Positions 8,042 to 16,850 are shown, numbered from the stretch's first letter. The stretch is 64,000 nucleotides of DNA from Effusibacillus dendaii (GCF_015097055.1 NZ_AP023366.1:1154501-1218500), one strand, 5' to 3'. Notes: generated by a model not told the origin, from the sequence alone. Program-made: numbers and translations.

Positions 8042-9229
8042 TTAGAATGGCTGCGATTTTCCAATATCCTCAATTGCTTCAGTTAAAACTTTTATATATA
8101 GATTACCACGCTCGATTCTCTCATGTAAAACTTTTTGGGAAACGATTCGTCCTGTTTCACCAATTTTTGCCGCAACATCGGCTGAAGAACGGGTAAGCGC
8201 CTCTTTTTTCGCTTCATCCGCTGTAAGCGTAATCCTGTCCTCCGCTGTCTCTTTCACATTCACATGGCGCCAAGTAACAGGCAGCTTATAGGAGCCGATT
8301 CGCAGTTCCTGATCGTCCGCCTGTTCTTCGAACGTGCTGAATGTATTGGTTCGGTATCCCCAAACCTGAACGGGCAAAGATCCGAATACGAGATATTCTT
8401 TGGCGTATTGTTCACCTGTGTATCTTTTTCGGACCTGGTTGAGGGGGATCGTAAGCTGGGTTGTGTACCAGATGCGGGCTTCCACCACACCCTGCGCGTG
8501 GACAGACGTTTTGCCGTCACCCAAACTGCCAGAAATTACGAGATCGCCTGGATTGACCAGTTGGCCTTTTTGAACAGTCGGGATTCCTTTTTGCACCAAC
8601 ACCCGCTCAATAATGCCTTTTTTCATGGCAATAATATTCTGCGGGTTGCTGGGGAGCGGTTTGACGGCTGGGATTTTCTCCACCACTCGAATTCGGACGT
8701 GCGTCCCCTGAATGCTGACGCCTACCCAAGACAACTCTGGCACTTTGTCCATAATTTGCTCGCGCAAAACTTCCTTTTCGGGCAGTTTGGCAATCCACGT
8801 GCCGCGGTGGATGCCGATCGAGTCAGCTGCTGCCAAAACCGTTTCCGGGGAAATTTTTTTGGTGCCCTCTACTTCAACTGACCATACTAGAGATGTCAAA
8901 GTATACAGTAAGCCCAAAAACAGAACGGCGCCAGCCAAAAACATCTTGCGGCGCCAAGCTCTTTGCCATAAAAAGGGCAGGCCCGTCCGTTTTCCGAAAT
9001 GAATTTTGCTGTTCGTTTGGCGAAGCAGCGGGATAAGTCGACGAATATCGCTGCGCAGAATCGTCATCTGAATGGATCCATTGGCGCGGTACACAATATC
9101 GCGTATCCACAACCCTTCCTGGTTGGCCAGGTTCACCAGCGAAGGCAATCGATTGCCGGTCACATTGACCACCACATATCCTTCATAAAAATCGATCAGA
9201 AATCGGCTTAACAATGTGTTTCCCCCCAT
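8042..9229 (-). CDS. yqfD: Sporulation protein YqfD
   Basis: YqfD is a sporulation membrane protein needed for efficient spore formation; its biochemical role is unknown. The 395-residue protein begins with a soluble segment, has one transmembrane helix near residues 90-112, and a long extracytoplasmic region whose start (VEVEGTKKISPETVLAAA) resembles POTRA-like folds of division proteins. Its ATG overlaps the yqfC stop in a TAATG arrangement, so the two genes are translationally coupled. Confidence 0.92.
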   Translation of the reverse strand: MGGNTLLSRFLIDFYEGYVVVNVTGNRLPSLVNLANQEGLWIRDIVYRANGSIQMTILRSDIRRLIPLLRQTNSKIHFGKRTGLPFLWQRAWRRKMFLAGAVLFLGLLYTLTSLVWSVEVEGTKKISPETVLAAADSIGIHRGTWIAKLPEKEVLREQIMDKVPELSWVGVSIQGTHVRIRVVEKIPAVKPLPSNPQNIIAMKKGIIERVLVQKGIPTVQKGQLVNPGDLVISGSLGDGKTSVHAQGVVEARIWYTTQLTIPLNQVRKRYTGEQYAKEYLVFGSLPVQVWGYRTNTFSTFEEQADDQELRIGSYKLPVTWRHVNVKETAEDRITLTADEAKKEALTRSSADVAAKIGETGRIVSQKVLHERIERGNLYIKVLTEAIEDIGKSQPF

Positions 9230-9501
9230 TACCCCAGCGTAATGCCCCGAATTTCCCCTTCAATTACAATCTCGCTTGGCAAAATATGCTTGATTGTCAA
9301 TCGTCTTCCCGTCACACGCAGTTCCCCTTGCGAATGTGATAAACGGATCATTGTATCCTTAAACTCGAGAATCCCGGTATGGTTTTCAATCGAAATCTGC
9401 ATGCCTCCGAAGAGGGTGATGCGAGGGACGTCATAAATTACGTCTTTCGGCATTTCCAAAAGATTGGCGGCATATGTTTTGACTCTTTGAAATGCGCGCA
9501 C
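9229..9501 (-). CDS. yqfC: Sporulation protein YqfC
   Basis: YqfC is a small sporulation protein paired with YqfD. The GTG at 9501 gives 90 aa starting VRAFQRVKTYAANLLEMPKD, in line with the family length of about 93 aa, and has a GGGAGG ribosome site 7-8 nt upstream. The longer open frame back to 9678 has no family resemblance. The segment DVPRITLFGG and the repeated beta-strand pattern are typical. A terminator at 9657-9685 separates it from the preceding operon, so it should have its own, probably sporulation-specific, promoter in 9502-9656, which I could not identify. Confidence 0.88.
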   Translation of the reverse strand: MRAFQRVKTYAANLLEMPKDVIYDVPRITLFGGMQISIENHTGILEFKDTMIRLSHSQGELRVTGRRLTIKHILPSEIVIEGEIRGITLG

Positions 9502-9656
9502 AGTTGCACCCTCCCATTGCTTCACATCGATATGTCGGAAACCGTTTCTTTTAGAACCATATGCGCCGGATTGGAAGGGTAGTACGAAGCCACTTCCGAT
9601 AGTGCAAATAACTGTGACACACACGCATATTTCGAAGTTATACTGTTCGACGGCAC

Positions 9657-9685
9657 AAAAAATCGGACGGTGGTTCACCGCCCGA
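9657..9685 (-). terminator. Rho-independent terminator of the floA operon
   Basis: The minus strand forms TCGGGCGGTG-AAC-CACCGTCCGA followed by TTTTTT, a 10-bp stem with one wobble. It lies downstream of the hypothetical gene at 9732-10163 and upstream of yqfC. Confidence 0.92.
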
Positions 9686-9731
9686 CTGTAAATATGCCAT
9701 GTTCCATTTTATGCACTAGGTTTTCCAACTA

Positions 9732-10163
9732 TTACCTGTTTGTTTTTCTGGCAGTTGACCAGCGATTGCGAGCCCGGGGAGGCGACAGGATTTCGGATAG
9801 GACCACGGCGCGCAACAAATCATCCCGTTTTAGCAATGGATGACTCAAATTGCGGGGGCCGCCCTGTTCCATTTGTTTCGGTTTCGGTTCCTGTTGCGGT
9901 TCCTGTTTCGGTTGCCTCATTTGTACGACGTGGCTCTGTTGTGGAACAGGGTCCACTTCTCTCTGCACCGGTCTCGTTTGAGCCGGTGTCCGATCCGGTT
10001 CGGGCAATCGGTTGCGATTTTCTCCTTGCGACATGGGGGACCATTTCCTGTGTCCACCAGGACCAAGCGGAGTGTTATCCCGTCCATCCGGCAATCTGGG
10101 AAACCCATTTTTTGCGATGTTTGCCAATACAAACACAGCCGCCAAAATTATAAGTCCGATCAC
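9732..10163 (-). CDS. Membrane-anchored proline/glutamine-rich hypothetical protein
   Basis: I do not recognise a named family. The 143-residue protein has one N-terminal hydrophobic helix (residues 2-18), a long low-complexity linker rich in Pro, Gln and charged residues (about 25-105), and a compact C-terminal motif PLLKRDDLLRAVVLSEILSPPRARN. That layout suggests a cytoplasmic tail presenting a short docking peptide. It starts at GTG with AGGTGAG upstream. It lies 14 nt after floA and before the terminator, in the position of yqfB in B. subtilis. A role linked to FloA membrane domains is possible but is only inferred from position. Confidence 0.65.
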   Translation of the reverse strand: MIGLIILAAVFVLANIAKNGFPRLPDGRDNTPLGPGGHRKWSPMSQGENRNRLPEPDRTPAQTRPVQREVDPVPQQSHVVQMRQPKQEPQQEPKPKQMEQGGPRNLSHPLLKRDDLLRAVVLSEILSPPRARNRWSTARKTNR

Positions 10164-10177
10164 GCTCAGGATCTCAC

Positions 10178-11170
10178 CTACTTTTTCGTTTGTTTATCCG
10201 GGTCATCCCCAAGTTTGGAAATAGCGCCCCGCATATCTGTGTCCGCCATAATATTTTGCATGTTCATATAATCCATGACACCTAATTTCCCTTGTCGCAA
10301 TGCCTCTGCCATCGCTTTTGGCACTTCCGATTCCGCTTCTACCACTTTGGCCCTCATCTCTTCCACATAAGCGCGCATTTCCTGTTCACGCGCTACAGCC
10401 ATAGCGCGCCGTTCTTCTGCTTTTGCCTGGGCAATGCGTTTATCTGCTTCCGCCTGATCGGTCTGCAACTGAGCGCCAATGTTTTTCCCCACATCGACGT
10501 CCGCAATGTCAATCGACAAAATTTCAAAAGCGGTACCCGCATCCAGCCCTTTGGCCAATACCGTCTTTGAAATCGAATCCGGATTTTCCAACACATCCTT
10601 ATGATTGCCGGAAGACCCGATGGTGCTGACTACCCCTTCCCCGACACGAGCCAGGATCGTTTCTTCCCCGGCGCCTCCGACCAGCCGATCAATATTGGCG
10701 CGAACCGTCACTCTTGCCCGCACCCGCACTTCGATACCGTCTTTTGCAACCGCAGAGACAATGGGAGTTTCTATCACTTTCGGATTTACGCTCATTTGCA
10801 CCGCCTGCAGAACGTCGCGGCCCGCCAGATCGATCGCCGCCGCCCGTTCAAAACCAAGCGATATATTGGCCCGTTCTGCTGCAATCAACGCATTAACTAC
10901 ACGATCCACATTGCCGCCCGCCAGATAATGGCTTTCCAACTGGTTTGTCGTAATGTTCAGGCCTGCCTTTGTCGCTTTAATAAGCGGTTCGACAATACGA
11001 GACGGAATGACTCGGCGTAATCGCATCCCCACCAACGTAAAAATGGAAATTCGAACACCGGCCGCCAAGGCGGAAATCCACAACGCAACCGGAATAAACG
11101 TCAACAGAACGGCCAAAACGATCACGGCCAAACCAATAATGACCAACAACCCAATAAACGCCTGATCCAT
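10178..11170 (-). CDS. floA: Flotillin-like protein FloA
   Basis: FloA is a flotillin that scaffolds functional membrane microdomains and influences membrane fluidity. The protein has an N-terminal hydrophobic hairpin (about residues 4-45), an SPFH domain, and an Ala/Glu-rich coiled coil (about 230-300) with repeated EAD/EER patterns for oligomerisation. The ATG at 11170 gives 330 aa, the normal length. The longer frame to 11308 only reads the hairpin repeat array upstream. It follows nfeD, its usual partner. Confidence 0.95.
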   Translation of the reverse strand: MDQAFIGLLVIIGLAVIVLAVLLTFIPVALWISALAAGVRISIFTLVGMRLRRVIPSRIVEPLIKATKAGLNITTNQLESHYLAGGNVDRVVNALIAAERANISLGFERAAAIDLAGRDVLQAVQMSVNPKVIETPIVSAVAKDGIEVRVRARVTVRANIDRLVGGAGEETILARVGEGVVSTIGSSGNHKDVLENPDSISKTVLAKGLDAGTAFEILSIDIADVDVGKNIGAQLQTDQAEADKRIAQAKAEERRAMAVAREQEMRAYVEEMRAKVVEAESEVPKAMAEALRQGKLGVMDYMNMQNIMADTDMRGAISKLGDDPDKQTKK

Positions 11171-11190
11171 TTTTCCAAAACTCCTTTCAT

Positions 11191-11293
11191 AGCACGACTT
11201 GGCACCTTTGGTGCCTAAGCGTGACTTGTGCCCTTTGGGTGCATAGCGAGACCTGGCGCCTAGCGCCAAGGCGACTTGCCCCCCTTTGGGGGT
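11191..11293. repeat. Four-unit hairpin array between nfeD and floA
   Basis: Four units with a period of 25-27 bp each consist of a conserved flank (GCACGACTT, GCGTGACTT, GCGAGACCT, GGCGACTT) followed by a small inverted repeat. The hairpins are GGCACC-TTT-GGTGCC (11201-11215), GTGCCC-TTT-GGGTGC (11228-11242, two wobbles), TGGCGC-CTA-GCGCCA (11254-11268) and CCCCC-TTT-GGGGG (11280-11292). The stems differ in sequence but keep pairing, and the 3-nt loop is nearly constant. The array is transcribed as part of the nfeD-floA mRNA on the minus strand. Confidence 0.9.
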
Positions 11294-11304
11294 AGGGTAC
11301 AACG

Positions 11305-11961
11305 TCAAACTGACGGAGCGGCCGCGCCCTCCTGCCTGGAAGCAGGACGAACTACAATTCGCACCCCTTCAACATGGATAACGACAACCGAATCCCCTTT
11401 TTCAACAAAACCGCCTTCCGTTACCACATCAAACCGTTCCCCATCGATAACCACCTTACCGGCAGGGCGCAGGGGTGTAAGCGCCGTTCCTTCCCTATGC
11501 AGCAGAAACTCGTAACTTTTGGTAGGCAAATAGCCTTCTTCCTTCGTCAACTGCTGCTTTAAAATCAACTTATTCCACACCCCCCGGTTCCTGAACCGCT
11601 TAACGGTAATCCAGGTGGCAACGCCAGCCAGTATAAGAGCCAGAAAAAAAGACTGTACTCCGTATTTGGCATCTGCCACAGCGAATGCCACACTGCCTCC
11701 GATTGAGGCGATTCCGGCCACCGACAGGATGCCAAAGGAGGTAACAAAAATTTCAATCACCAATAAGACGATTCCCAATAAAAACAGCAGTATCGGTTCC
11801 CAACCGGAGTAACCCGCAAGGATCTGGCCGATAAAAAACACCGCAAACGATGCAATTCCAATTACACCTGGCAGGATAACCCCCGGGATTAGCACTTCCA
11901 CCACCAGCCCGATAAGGCCAATTGAAAGAAGAATCGGAATGATCACGGGATGGGTGAGCAT
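11305..11961 (-). CDS. NfeD family membrane protein (short form)
   Basis: NfeD proteins are membrane partners of flotillin/SPFH proteins. This 218-residue form has four or five hydrophobic helices (about residues 5-125) and a C-terminal OB-fold domain (about 150-215; [22 protein letters not shown]). It lacks the N-terminal ClpP-like protease domain of long NfeD. The B. subtilis counterpart in this position is YqeZ, which is longer, so this may be a reduced form. The ATG has an AGAAGGAG ribosome site. The gene pairs with floA, separated by the hairpin array. Confidence 0.88.
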   Translation of the reverse strand: MLTHPVIIPILLSIGLIGLVVEVLIPGVILPGVIGIASFAVFFIGQILAGYSGWEPILLFLLGIVLLVIEIFVTSFGILSVAGIASIGGSVAFAVADAKYGVQSFFLALILAGVATWITVKRFRNRGVWNKLILKQQLTKEEGYLPTKSYEFLLHREGTALTPLRPAGKVVIDGERFDVVTEGGFVEKGDSVVVIHVEGVRIVVRPASRQEGAAAPSV

Positions 11962-11992
11962 GGTATCAAACTCCTTCTTGCAATTTCACCAG

Positions 11993-12020
11993 AAAAGCCA
12001 TGTGCAAAATTGCACATGGC
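11993..12020 (-). terminator. Hairpin terminator or attenuator after yqeY
   Basis: A near-perfect palindrome, GCCATGTGCA-ATTT-TGCACATGGC (minus strand), is followed by TTTT. It separates rpsU-yqeY from nfeD-floA. The short T-run suggests partial termination. Confidence 0.7.
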
Positions 12021-12030
12021 TTCATTTTTA

Positions 12031-12474
12031 TCAGGAAAGTTGAGACTGCACCAATTGGTTTACCAGTTTGCCATCCGCTCGCCCTTGCAGCTTCGGCATC
12101 AGAACAGACATCACTTTTCCCATATCCTTTTTTGAAACGGCACCAACCTCCGCAATGGAAGCCAGAACTATCTCTCGAATCTCATCTTCACTCAGTTGGG
12201 CGGGCATATAGCCCTCAATTACCGTAATTTCTTGCTTCACTTGATCAACCAAATCGGAGCGACCGGCGTCTTGAAAAGCTTGGAGGGAATCACGCCGTTG
12301 TTTCAATTCCCGGTTTAAGAGCACGAGAATATCCTCATCCGTGAGTGTTTTCCGTTGATCAATTTCCGCATTTTTGATAGCTGTACGAACTAAGCGAATG
12401 GTAGACAAGCGAACTTTATCCTTGTCCTTCATCGCCTGTTTCATATCAGCATCTAACCGTTCGACCAAGCTCAC
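12031..12474 (-). CDS. yqeY: YqeY/GatB-like domain protein
   Basis: This 147-residue protein of the YqeY family is related to the C-terminal tRNA-binding domain of GatB. It probably helps with tRNA or aminoacyl-tRNA handling, but this is unproven. Typical motifs are the N-terminal LDADMKQAMKDKDKVRLSTIR and the C-terminal DMGKVMSVLMPKLQGRADGK. It starts 15 nt after the rpsU stop codon, the standard rpsU-yqeY linkage in Bacillota. Confidence 0.93.
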   Translation of the reverse strand: MSLVERLDADMKQAMKDKDKVRLSTIRLVRTAIKNAEIDQRKTLTDEDILVLLNRELKQRRDSLQAFQDAGRSDLVDQVKQEITVIEGYMPAQLSEDEIREIVLASIAEVGAVSKKDMGKVMSVLMPKLQGRADGKLVNQLVQSQLS

Positions 12475-12489
12475 GAGGTCAATGCCCCC

Positions 12490-12666
12490 TTAGTATTTCT
12501 TTTTCTTGCGAGCGGCCTCGGACTTTTTCTTCCGAGCAACACTTGGTTTCTCGTAGTGTTTACGCTTTTTGATCTCAGCAAGGATGCCGTCTTTTGCAGT
12601 GGCCCGTTTAAAACGACGAAGTGCACTGTCCAAAGATTCATTTTTGCGAACCCGAACTTCAGACAC
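12490..12666 (-). CDS. rpsU: 30S ribosomal protein S21
   Basis: S21 is a small basic ribosomal protein of the 30S platform, acting near the anti-Shine-Dalgarno end of 16S rRNA. The 58 residues read [20 protein letters not shown] and end with the strongly basic ARKKKKY tail, typical of S21. The start is GTG at 12666 with GGAGGG 7 nt upstream. It is the first gene of the conserved operon and is preceded by a strong promoter at 12745-12773. Confidence 0.96.
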   Translation of the reverse strand: MSEVRVRKNESLDSALRRFKRATAKDGILAEIKKRKHYEKPSVARKKKSEAARKKKKY

Positions 12667-12744
12667 TTAATTTCCCTCCCTCCAACTTGCCAAACACCTG
12701 CTCCAAGTCAGCATGATGCACGTCAAGAAAGTTTATCACGCCAA

Positions 12745-12773
12745 ATTATACTGGATAACAGGACAGCAGTCAA
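12745..12773 (-). promoter_or_regulatory. Strong sigma-A promoter of rpsU
   Basis: The minus strand has TTGACT (12773-12768), a 17-nt spacer and a perfect TATAAT (12750-12745), about 80 nt upstream of the rpsU GTG. Confidence 0.85.
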
Positions 12774-12859
12774 CTTGCCTATCCCGAAAAATGGGGTACC
12801 CACCGCTTCCAAAGCATGATAAAATATAGTACACCTCATTTTGACAAAGGGGGGATTCG

Positions 12860-13240
12860 ATGTTTCGGCTTGGTCAAAAAGTTATTGTTGTCAACGATTC
12901 GTTCGAACAAAATTTACCGATCGGCGAATATGGATATATTATCGGCCGTGATCGCAGTTCAGACAGCGCTTTTGATTATGTGGTTCGGATCCCTAAATCC
13001 GATAAACACTATTATGTGGCCGCTGCAGACATTGAACTGGAAGAAGTGTTGATTCAAAAACAGGCGGCTGAAATTGAACGGCAGGCGTTGATCGATTATG
13101 CACTGGCAACCGGCAACAAACAATTGTTTGAAGAGTTGGTCGGCAAAAAACAGCCATCGGACGAAAAGGAAGCTGTCAACGATGACACATTAAAACCGGA
13201 AGAATTTATCCGGAAAGTGAATGTGAATGCGTGGATTTAG
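12860..13240 (+). CDS. IDEAL-domain protein
   Basis: The 126-residue protein starts 13 nt after an AAGGGGGG ribosome site. The N-terminal half (about 1-62) looks like a small beta-barrel, with FRLGQKVIVVND and IGEYGYIIGRD strands. It is followed by a segment LIDYALATGNKQLFEELV (about 76-93) that fits the short IDEAL motif found in several small Bacillota proteins. The C-terminus is acidic. Function is unknown. It is transcribed divergently from rpsU and ends at a terminator. The IDEAL assignment rests on motif resemblance only. Confidence 0.68.
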   Translation: MFRLGQKVIVVNDSFEQNLPIGEYGYIIGRDRSSDSAFDYVVRIPKSDKHYYVAAADIELEEVLIQKQAAEIERQALIDYALATGNKQLFEELVGKKQPSDEKEAVNDDTLKPEEFIRKVNVNAWI

Positions 13241-13242
13241 AG

Positions 13243-13275
13243 AAAGAGCCCTTGTTCGTTGAGGGCTCTTTAATT
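13243..13275 (+). terminator. Terminator after the IDEAL-domain gene
   Basis: AAAGAGCCCT-TGTTCGTTG-AGGGCTCTTT forms a 10-bp stem directly after the stop codon, with an A-tract and T-tract that allow bidirectional action. Confidence 0.85.
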
Positions 13276-13297
13276 AGCCGGGACAGGACGAATCTTC

Positions 13298-13636
13298 ATG
13301 ATTTTGTATAAACAAGGGAGTCAGATTCTGCTCCCTATCGAAATAAAGAAAGCCGATCATTTTGCAGGTCGTCTGGCAGGTTTGATGTTTCGCCGGGAAT
13401 TGCAGTCGAAAACCGGCTTATGGCTGGTTCCGTGCAACTCGGTCCATATGTTTTTTATGCGTTTTCCGATTGACGCGGTTTTCCTGGACGACCGGAATCG
13501 GGTGGTCAAACTGGCGGCAAATCTTCCTCCCTGGTCCTTCATCCCGCCCGTTCGCAAAGCCCATTCCGTATTGGAACTGGCTGCTGGCACCATCGACAAC
13601 TTTCAGATTGAAGAAGGGGACCGAATTGTGGTCTAA
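13298..13636 (+). CDS. DUF192 family protein
   Basis: This 112-residue DUF192 protein has a fold and function that are poorly understood. Family signatures are GRLAGLMFRREL (about residues 24-35), the HMFFMRFPIDAVFLD core (about 50-64) and the closing VLELAAGTI. There is no signal peptide, so it is cytoplasmic. It lies alone on the plus strand, and its end is 9 nt from the end of the convergent methyltransferase gene. Confidence 0.88.
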   Translation: MILYKQGSQILLPIEIKKADHFAGRLAGLMFRRELQSKTGLWLVPCNSVHMFFMRFPIDAVFLDDRNRVVKLAANLPPWSFIPPVRKAHSVLELAAGTIDNFQIEEGDRIVV

Positions 13637-13645
13637 GCAGGGATG

Positions 13646-15007
13646 CTACGCCCGGCTTCGCACTTCATAAATGGCAAATTTTAAATAATGCCCTTCTTCC
13701 ACCCCGACGATCTCCGGATGGTCTTTACCCGCTCCGCTCCAATGCACCAGCCGCAAAATCTTCTTCGCGTCAAGCGCCGCCTGCTGAATCACTTCCTTAA
13801 ACAGATCCGGCCGCATGTGGTACGAACAGCTGGCAGTCACCAGAAAACCGCCGTCGCGTACCAGCCTCATTCCGTTCAGATTGATGTCTTTATAGCCCCG
13901 GCAGGCCCCTTCGACCGCTGACTTCGTTTTGGCAAAAGCGGGCGGATCCAGAATCACAACATCCCACAAGCTCCCTTTCTGCACCTGTTCACGCAAGTAA
14001 TCGAACGCATTCGCCACTACAAAATCGACCCGGTGCAAAAACCCGTTCATCGTCACATTGCGTTTTGCCGTTTCGATGGCATGTTCGGAAATGTCGAGGC
14101 AGGTAACTTTTTTGGCGCCGTGTTTACAGGCGTTCAACGTAAACGAGCCGGTATGGGAGAAACATTCCAGCACTTCCGCACCGTCCCAGAACGGGTTTTT
14201 GATCACTTTTCCCCGTTTGTCCACCGGACGAACCACCGGCTCTGCCTGTTCATCCACCATCGGTTCGATTCCTGGCCGGATTGACCCATCCCGTTGCCGC
14301 AGCGGCTGCCCGTCCGCTCCCATCGGCAGCAATTGAATGCCGTTTGCTTTCCCCCATCCAGTCATAAGCGGCGCAACAGCGGCCCGATTCTCTCTTTGAT
14401 CGAAGAAAAATCCGGTTTTCTGTCCCTCGACAATATCGACGATGTACCGGAGTCCGTTTTCCACAATTTCCACTTCTCTTGGCACATCGCCCCAGAGGGG
14501 GCCCGTACGCTGCTCAAGTCCCTCCAATTCACGGATTGGGACATCGCTTCGTTCATAGATTCCTTTCGGTTGAAATACATTCACCAGAGCAGACACCAAT
14601 TGATCGCGACGAATTTCAATGCCAATCGAAAGGATTTGGACGACAAGCTGATCTGCAAACTTATCCACCACCACACCCGGCAAAAAATCAGCTTCGCCGT
14701 ATACAACCCGACAGGCGTTGGTATCCTCCAGCATGCGTTGCCGATATTCCCATGCGTCTCGTATCCGGCTTTCAAAAAACGATTGGTCAATCGACTCCTT
14801 ATTGTCATATGTAAATACCCGAACCGCCAGTTGGGAGTTCAGATTGATCGGTCCTTTCGCCAAAAAGTGCCCCGAATGATTATAAATCTCCACGATTTCA
14901 CCTGGCTCCGGATCTCCCTCTATCCGTTCGATTTCATTTCGATAAACCCAGGGATGCCCTTGCTCCAATCTTTTTTTTCGTTTCCGGTGCAGAAACACTT
15001 TTGTCAT
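13646..15007 (-). CDS. RlmI/RlmK-type 23S rRNA methyltransferase with an insertion
   Basis: This is an S-adenosylmethionine-dependent class I methyltransferase of the RlmI family (m5C of 23S rRNA in E. coli; target here inferred). It has an N-terminal PUA domain (about 1-75) containing the family PWVYRNEI motif, a central ferredoxin-like part with GQKTGFFFDQRENR (195-208), and a Rossmann core with LECFSHTGSFTLNA (280-293) and the catalytic-loop motif LDPPAFAK. Residues of about 216-275 form an extra segment, rich in Gly, Pro and charged residues, exactly between the DQR motif and the SAM-binding loop, where relatives are continuous. This explains the 453-aa length against about 395. Confidence 0.88.
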   Translation of the reverse strand: MTKVFLHRKRKKRLEQGHPWVYRNEIERIEGDPEPGEIVEIYNHSGHFLAKGPINLNSQLAVRVFTYDNKESIDQSFFESRIRDAWEYRQRMLEDTNACRVVYGEADFLPGVVVDKFADQLVVQILSIGIEIRRDQLVSALVNVFQPKGIYERSDVPIRELEGLEQRTGPLWGDVPREVEIVENGLRYIVDIVEGQKTGFFFDQRENRAAVAPLMTGWGKANGIQLLPMGADGQPLRQRDGSIRPGIEPMVDEQAEPVVRPVDKRGKVIKNPFWDGAEVLECFSHTGSFTLNACKHGAKKVTCLDISEHAIETAKRNVTMNGFLHRVDFVVANAFDYLREQVQKGSLWDVVILDPPAFAKTKSAVEGACRGYKDINLNGMRLVRDGGFLVTASCSYHMRPDLFKEVIQQAALDAKKILRLVHWSGAGKDHPEIVGVEEGHYLKFAIYEVRSRA

Positions 15008-15143
15008 CCGATATTCCTCCCGTCAAGGCCGACTGTCCTGCTGTTTTCGCTATGTATCAGACAGGCGTATGCATGTCCGGCAGACATGTGCCATAGAATG
15101 TACCAATGTTTGCAAACTATAGTCTACCCGATGGAGGAACGAT

Positions 15144-16073
15144 ATGTATACGTTTCTTTTCTTTTTGGCAATGGGAATGGCCATTTTTCTGGTCGGAATC
15201 TGGTGCTTGCGGCACGGATTGGAACGGATGGCGAGCGACCGTTTACCATCGATCCTGAAACGGTTTGTAAAAACGCCTACACGCGGCATGTTGACCGGCA
15301 TTATAGTGACCGCTCTGTTGAACAGTTCGGCTGCCGTAACGGTCATTACCATCGGCTTTGTGTCGGCCGGAACGATCTCATTTGCCGATTCGCTTGGCAT
15401 CATTCTCGGTTCCAACATCGGAACCACATTTACCACACAGTTGATCGCCTGGAATCCGCAGGAAATGATATTGCCGATTGTCATAATTGGAATTCTGCTA
15501 TGGTTTATGCTAAAAGGAGAAAAACGTTTTGCAGGGTTGTCCGTTTTTGGTTTTGGCATCACATTGTTCGGTTTAAACACGATGATTCACTCGCTGGCGC
15601 CCGTCGGGGAAACAGACTGGTTCCGGGATATATTGGCAGCCGCTTCTGGCAATCCGCTGTATGGCGTAATGGCCGGGGCAGGATTAACCGCTCTCGTGCA
15701 AAGTTCGACCGCAACAACCGCACTTACCATGGCGCTGGCATCGCAAGGACTGATCGATCTGGCAGGTGCGATTGCAATCGTTCTTGGCAACAATATCGGA
15801 ACCTGCATAACCGCCGTTCTCGCTTCGCTTGGCAGTCCGTTGGCCGCGAAACGGGTCGCGGTTTCTCACGTTTTGCTGAATGTGGCAGGCGTGGCCGCTT
15901 TTTTGCCGTTTCTCAACCTGTTTACGAAGTTTGTTGAGCTGTTTGGCGCCTCTCCCGCTGTACAGGTTGCCAATGCGCATATGTGGTTTAATGTGATTTC
16001 GTCGTTCGCCATTTGGCCATTTACGCGAATGTTCGCGGTGTTGATCGAATGGTTGGTGCCGGAGCTCCGCTGA
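15144..16073 (+). CDS. Na/Pi-cotransporter II-related membrane protein (YqeW-like)
   Basis: This 309-residue integral membrane protein belongs to the sodium/phosphate cotransporter II-like family. The inverted-repeat signature is visible in the two QSS-type motifs, LLNSSAAVTVIT (about 59-70) and LVQSSTATTALTMA (about 187-200), each followed by a GSNIGTT or GNNIGTC loop. About eight hydrophobic helices can be counted. The C-terminal PhoU-like domain of longer family members is absent. In B. subtilis the yqeW gene occupies this neighbourhood between yqeV and rpsU. The substrate may be phosphate, but this is not shown by the sequence. Confidence 0.88.
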   Translation: MYTFLFFLAMGMAIFLVGIWCLRHGLERMASDRLPSILKRFVKTPTRGMLTGIIVTALLNSSAAVTVITIGFVSAGTISFADSLGIILGSNIGTTFTTQLIAWNPQEMILPIVIIGILLWFMLKGEKRFAGLSVFGFGITLFGLNTMIHSLAPVGETDWFRDILAAASGNPLYGVMAGAGLTALVQSSTATTALTMALASQGLIDLAGAIAIVLGNNIGTCITAVLASLGSPLAAKRVAVSHVLLNVAGVAAFLPFLNLFTKFVELFGASPAVQVANAHMWFNVISSFAIWPFTRMFAVLIEWLVPELR

Positions 16074-16082
16074 GCAGATTCC

Positions 16083-16850
16083 TTACCTCAAATGTCCTGC
16101 CGCCTGGACAGCCACTCCTGACAAGGGGAGCATATTGTGAATCTGACGGGCAAACTCCAAAGCGTGCGGGCCGTCCCCGTGAATGCAAACGGTATCCGCT
16201 TTGATCGATACATCGATTCCTTGCTGCGACGTCACTTTTCCCTCTTTAATCATACGGACAACCTGCTGAACCGCTTTCTGACCGTCTGTGATCAAGGCGT
16301 CAGGCTGACGGCGGGGGGTCAATGATCCATCCTGTTGATACGTCCGATCAGCAAACACTTCACTGGCCGTGCGCAACCCAATCGCTTCTCCCGCTTGAAT
16401 CAGTTCACTCCCGGACAAGCCGAACAAAATCAGCTGCGGATCCACATTGTAAATCGCCTGTGCGATTGCATCCGCCAGTTTTCGATTCTTGGCCGCCATA
16501 TTATAGAACGCTCCATGCGGTTTTACATGCTGCAGGGAAGCTCCCGCCGCTTTTACAAACCCATACAGGGCGCCGATTTGATAAACTACCAGGTCATACG
16601 CCTCTTGCGGCGAAATATCTATATTGCGCCGACCGAATCCGATCAGATCGGGCAGTCCGGGATGCGCGCCGACTGCGACCCCTTTTTGCAAAGCAAGTTC
16701 CACCGTTTTCTTCATTGTACCCGGGTCTCCCGCATGGAACCCACAGGCGATGTTAGCGGAGGTAACAAACTCCAAAATCTGTTCATCATTTCCCATTCGG
16801 TACGCTCCGAAACTTTCTCCCATATCACAATTCAAATCAATCCGGTACAC
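16083..16850 (-). CDS. pxpA: 5-oxoprolinase subunit A (LamB/YcsF)
   Basis: PxpA acts with PxpBC in the ATP-dependent opening of 5-oxo-L-proline (pyroglutamate), a damage product of glutamine and glutamate, to glutamate. The 255-residue protein starts with the family signature [17 protein letters not shown] and contains [14 protein letters not shown] (about 33-46) and [10 protein letters not shown]. It overlaps the end of pxpC by 19 nt and is the last gene of the five-gene run Nudix-deoC-pxpB-pxpC-pxpA. Confidence 0.94.
   Translation of the reverse strand: MYRIDLNCDMGESFGAYRMGNDEQILEFVTSANIACGFHAGDPGTMKKTVELALQKGVAVGAHPGLPDLIGFGRRNIDISPQEAYDLVVYQIGALYGFVKAAGASLQHVKPHGAFYNMAAKNRKLADAIAQAIYNVDPQLILFGLSGSELIQAGEAIGLRTASEVFADRTYQQDGSLTPRRQPDALITDGQKAVQQVVRMIKEGKVTSQQGIDVSIKADTVCIHGDGPHALEFARQIHNMLPLSGVAVQAAGHLR

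Noticed and set aside
11191-11293. Repeat array read as CRISPR or attachment site
   Set aside because: Units are short hairpins with 9-12 nt flanks, no unique spacers, no integrase gene and no cas genes.
11171-11308. N-terminal extension of FloA
   Set aside because: The added residues are translated hairpin repeats; the ATG at 11170 gives the family length and start.
14294-15937. Long plus-strand open frame of about 547 codons opposite the RlmI-type gene
   Set aside because: It is antisense to a clear methyltransferase and overlaps the Na/Pi transporter in another frame. Its translation is rich in His, Cys and Arg without domain patterns and has no ribosome site.
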